A DNA stretch of 34,917 nt from Dehalococcoidia bacterium UBA1123 (GTDB lineage: Bacteria > Chloroflexota > Dehalococcoidia > Lucifugimonadales > UBA1123). The position numbers and the translations under genes are program-made. The notes beneath the pieces were generated by a model. That model was given only the letters and a program-made list of their open reading frames with translations. It was not told the DNA's origin and searched no databases. Positions 32,156 through 34,917 of this stretch are shown here, piece by piece; positions within the stretch are counted from its first letter, which is position 1; the number at the start of each line of letters is the position of its first letter. The stretch covers positions 44,417-79,333 of the forward strand of contig DCAW01000125.1 in NCBI GenBank assembly GCA_002313895.1, written 5' to 3'.

Positions 32156-32243
32156 ATTTTTGGATCGGCGCGATAGTGGTTGGAATTTCGCGAGTTGGTA
32201 TGACCGGTGGACCTGAACCAGAATTGATGATGACGGAGGGCGT

Positions 32244-33107
32244 ATGATGGCGATTCTCAACAATCGGCTCGATGTGTCGACGCTGGTAGATGGGCTTGAC
32301 CACGCTGAAGGAGTCGCTTGGGGATTGGACGGGTTCGCCTACGCGGGCGGCGAAGCAGGGCAGGTCTATCGTGTCGACGTTGAGAGAGGGGAGTTGTCAC
32401 AGTTCGCCCAGGTTACGGGTGGATTTATCCTGGGGATGGCCTTGGACGCTGACAACAACGTCTATGCCTGCGACACGGGCAGTCACAGCGTTGTTCGCAT
32501 AACTCAGGGGGGAGTTGTTTCGACGTATTCAACTGGGGCTGCTGGCGAGCCATTCCACTTCCCAAATTATCCGGCATTTGACAGCCAAGGGAACCTGTAT
32601 GTCGCCGCATCTGGCGACTGGGACGCTCGCAACGGGAAGGTGTTCAAGATTGCTCCCGGCGGCGCTGGTGTGGTTTGGAATGATGAACTTGTCGATTTTC
32701 CCAATGGTCTGTGCCTGGGGCCCGACGGGAAGTTCCTTTATGTGGTGATGAGTCTAAATTCTCCCAGGGTTGTGCGAATGTCGATTTTGGGTTCCGGAGA
32801 TTCGGGAGATGTTGAGACGGTGGTTGAGTTGCCTGGCACCGTGCCGGACGGCGTTGCTTTCGACACTGACGGGAATCTTTACATCTCTTGTTATCGACCT
32901 GATCGCATCTATCGTCTGTCACCCACAGGCAACCTCGACGTCCTGGCAGAGGACTACGAAGGCACATTGATCGCTGCGCCGACGAACATCGTGTTCTGCG
33001 GACCAGAGCTGGGAACCCTGATTTCCGCGAACCTGGGCAGGTGGCACCTGACTCGTTACAATGTGAAGTCCAAAGGCATGTCGCTCCACTATCCAAAAAT
33101 CGGGTGA
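32244..33107 (+). CDS. SMP-30/gluconolactonase-like protein
   Basis: 287 residues, a six-bladed propeller of the SMP-30/gluconolactonase/NHL type. Repeated blocks are EGVAWGLDGFAYAGGEAGQV, GMALDADNNVYACDTG, FDSQGNLYVAASGDWD, NGLCLGPDGKFLYV and DGVAFDTDGNLYISCY. No signal peptide, so it is probably cytoplasmic. Such enzymes open lactones with a metal ion. The start ATG has GGAGGG 4-8 bases upstream; a second ATG follows directly. Confidence 0.83.
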   Translation: MMAILNNRLDVSTLVDGLDHAEGVAWGLDGFAYAGGEAGQVYRVDVERGELSQFAQVTGGFILGMALDADNNVYACDTGSHSVVRITQGGVVSTYSTGAAGEPFHFPNYPAFDSQGNLYVAASGDWDARNGKVFKIAPGGAGVVWNDELVDFPNGLCLGPDGKFLYVVMSLNSPRVVRMSILGSGDSGDVETVVELPGTVPDGVAFDTDGNLYISCYRPDRIYRLSPTGNLDVLAEDYEGTLIAAPTNIVFCGPELGTLISANLGRWHLTRYNVKSKGMSLHYPKIG

Positions 33108-33111
33108 TTTG

Positions 33112-34917
33112 TCAGTTTACGGTCAGTTGCGCGGTTGCTGGCGCCAATGGCCCATAAGTGAAAGAGACCTCGTATGTTCCGGGTTTATCGTAGGTGTATG
33201 TCTCTTCCCAGTGTCTGCTGAATGTTGAGCCTTTGGTGGACATGACACAACCTGGCATCATCGCGATTCGATTGCCGTCCCCTAAACTCCAGGTGACGCC
33301 CTGGCAGTAGAGGTTCTGGTCGCCATCCGCGCCGCCAACTATGTCCGCGATTAGGCGGACAGTCAGAGGGCTTCCACTTACAGTTTCGACTCCAAGTTGT
33401 GCCGTTGCCTGGTTGTCCACGTTTCCAGACGTCCCAGTTTGCTTCTTGGGTTGGACTATCAGCGTTGCGACTTGGGCCGCCTTTGTCTGGCCCGCCGTTC
33501 CGGGATAGGGATCGATAGAGACAAAGGTTATTACAAAGTCTCCGAGGCTTGCGGTGGCGGGCGTGGACTGTTGTGGCTCAAGGATGATCTCAGTTGTGCC
33601 TAACATTTCTCCCTGAATGGCTGCACTGACGACGATCACAGCCTGACCCATCCATATGCAGGTCACGTTGGCCGGACAGCGGGAGTCGTTGATTGACTCT
33701 AACGTCACCTCCATCTCCTCGCTTCCAACGTTTACGCTTGACCCTTGAGAAATTCCGAATGGCGACCCGTACTTTGCGTCGCCGGTGTTAGATGACGGAG
33801 GCGAAACCACGATGTTGAGTGGCGTTGTTTTGCCGTTCACGTCGACGGTGAATTCCACTCCCGGCTCAAAATCCGAGCCGAGGTTCACGTGAATAACTAC
33901 CATGCGATATATCTCAGCGCACATGGCATTTGGGTCTGCCGGGGCAAGATTGGTGACCGAAATGAAAACTACCGTGCCGTTCCTTGTGACCTCGGACTCC
34001 CCGGAGTCGTAGCAGGCATTGGGAAGCCCGACGGTTATTACCGCTGTGTACTGCGGAGGAAGGCTCTTGGTGGCCAATATCTGTATGTTTTCGATGGGGG
34101 CTGGGACTTGTTCCCGATCTGATGCAATTGGCGAGGGCTGTGGAGCGCGGCATCGGACTGCGGGGTCTATTGCCTGCATCTTTTGGATTTCGCCGTTGAT
34201 CTCCACCGGGTAGGTTTCGCAGGCAGTGTAGACGCTTCTTAACTTGGCCTGATTATTGACGGCGCCGTAGATTGACGCGCAAGCAATGTTTCCGCCCGAT
34301 GGAACGCTATTCATGACGATCACAGCGATCACGTCGCCGCGCTGGTTGACATCAAATTGGGCCAGTTTGGCGCATCCGTTGGGCAGCCCAGAAACAATGG
34401 TTAGCGTGGCTTCGCCGGTTTGGCGGTTGGTGATGTTGATCTGCACGCTCTCGATGGGCGCTGGGACGTCTGTCATGTCGGGATTGGAAGGCTGTTGGGC
34501 GCTCCCTGAATTTCCGTCCGTGAGTTGGTAAGATTCCCCGTTAACCACAAGAGTGTACGCAATATCGGGATCGAAGTCTGAACCCAGAGCTACGTTTTCG
34601 ACGATCGTGCGGTAGATTTCAGCGCACGCCTGTGTTGAGTCTGCGGGGGCCAGATTGGTGACAGCGATTCTGACAGTCGCGCCGTCCCGCTCGACGATTG
34701 CATCTCCGAAGTCGTAACAAGCGTTTGGAAGGCCAATGGTGATTGCGACGAAATACTGCACCGGAAAGCCCTCGGCGACATTTATTTGAACATCCTCGAT
34801 TGGGGCGGCGACGCTTTCTCTGTGTTCGATGGGTTCGGATGTTGGAGCGCGAACAGGAGTGGAGTCGCCGGGATTCGCGGGAGTCGCGCCAGCGCAGGCC
34901 AATATCAGCATGAGGGC
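33112..34917 (-). CDS. Secreted lipoprotein with three internal repeats and a PKD-like end, 5' partial
   Basis: At least 599 residues; the gene reads off the right edge. The visible start ALMLILACAG looks like the end of a lipoprotein signal peptide with lipobox LILAC. Three repeats follow (about 37-128, 151-242, 271-365), each with PIExVQI, GLPNxC and CAxIY, and two cysteines exactly 31 residues apart (65/96, 180/211, 300/331), which may form disulfides outside the cell. A further domain at about 395-485 has CPANVTCIWMGQA, a pattern of secreted proteins of unknown role. The end has a PKD-like strand set (YTYDKPGTYEVSFTYG). It is likely a surface protein for binding or adhesion; the function is unknown. 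It ends 4 bases after the SMP-30 stop on the other strand. Confidence 0.82.
   Translation of the reverse strand, partial: ALMLILACAGATPANPGDSTPVRAPTSEPIEHRESVAAPIEDVQINVAEGFPVQYFVAITIGLPNACYDFGDAIVERDGATVRIAVTNLAPADSTQACAEIYRTIVENVALGSDFDPDIAYTLVVNGESYQLTDGNSGSAQQPSNPDMTDVPAPIESVQINITNRQTGEATLTIVSGLPNGCAKLAQFDVNQRGDVIAVIVMNSVPSGGNIACASIYGAVNNQAKLRSVYTACETYPVEINGEIQKMQAIDPAVRCRAPQPSPIASDREQVPAPIENIQILATKSLPPQYTAVITVGLPNACYDSGESEVTRNGTVVFISVTNLAPADPNAMCAEIYRMVVIHVNLGSDFEPGVEFTVDVNGKTTPLNIVVSPPSSNTGDAKYGSPFGISQGSSVNVGSEEMEVTLESINDSRCPANVTCIWMGQAVIVVSAAIQGEMLGTTEIILEPQQSTPATASLGDFVITFVSIDPYPGTAGQTKAAQVATLIVQPKKQTGTSGNVDNQATAQLGVETVSGSPLTVRLIADIVGGADGDQNLYCQGVTWSLGDGNRIAMMPGCVMSTKGSTFSRHWEETYTYDKPGTYEVSFTYGPLAPATAQLTVN

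Overview
The window looks like a piece of a mid-GC, free-living bacterial chromosome. Short YidC and lipoprotein-type secreted proteins, a rnpA-yidD-yidC-jag block, FabL-type fatty acid synthesis, many stand-alone crotonase/SDR/acyl-CoA enzymes and frequent TTG starts suggest a Chloroflexota member (Dehalococcoidia/SAR202-like). That placement is inference from gene content and is only moderately to weakly supported. No CRISPR array, insertion sequence, rRNA or tRNA gene was seen.

Left part (1-3016, + strand): the 3' part of a thiamine-diphosphate enzyme gene that carries a frameshift and an in-frame stop, followed by a DUF4178-like gene and a duplicated DUF350 membrane protein gene. Centre-left (3023-14123, - strand): eight tightly packed genes, five of their seven junctions being overlaps or gaps of less than 36 bases. 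In transcription order they encode a transglutaminase/NAT-like thiol enzyme, a degenerate PaaK-like protein, a NspC-like PLP decarboxylase, a DUF3326 protein, an intact PaaK-like adenylating enzyme, a divergent SecA-like ATPase, a putative exported protein with a Ser/Arg/Gly-rich tail, and an unrecognised cytoplasmic protein. About 180 bases upstream, on the same strand, lies a 97-residue peptide gene with an excellent ribosome binding site and a Cys-rich C-terminal tail, which looks like a modified-peptide precursor. This block, together with DUF4178/DUF350 (families known to travel with polyamine-type amidoligase systems), is the best candidate for an undescribed system: activation and amine/peptide conjugation coupled to export.

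Centre (14868-19326, + strand): a near-consensus promoter drives rpmH, then rnpA, yidD, a secreted beta-propeller lipoprotein, yidC, jag and a PfkB-type kinase; this is the ribosome/RNase P/membrane insertion block. 19398-22563 (+) holds two crotonases and an acyl-CoA synthetase. 22574-25233 (-) holds serS and a SelA-like PLP enzyme with a clear terminator between them.

Right (25385-29276, +): a small unknown gene, then a fatty acid synthesis operon of two hotdog dehydratase-like proteins, plsX, fabG and fabL, in which all five genes start with TTG. 29280-31082 (-): a YgfZ-like protein, an A-type Fe-S carrier and a small zinc ribbon protein. 31343-33107 (+): an SDR oxidoreductase and an SMP-30-type lactonase. 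The window ends inside a large - strand lipoprotein with three internal repeats and a PKD-like end.
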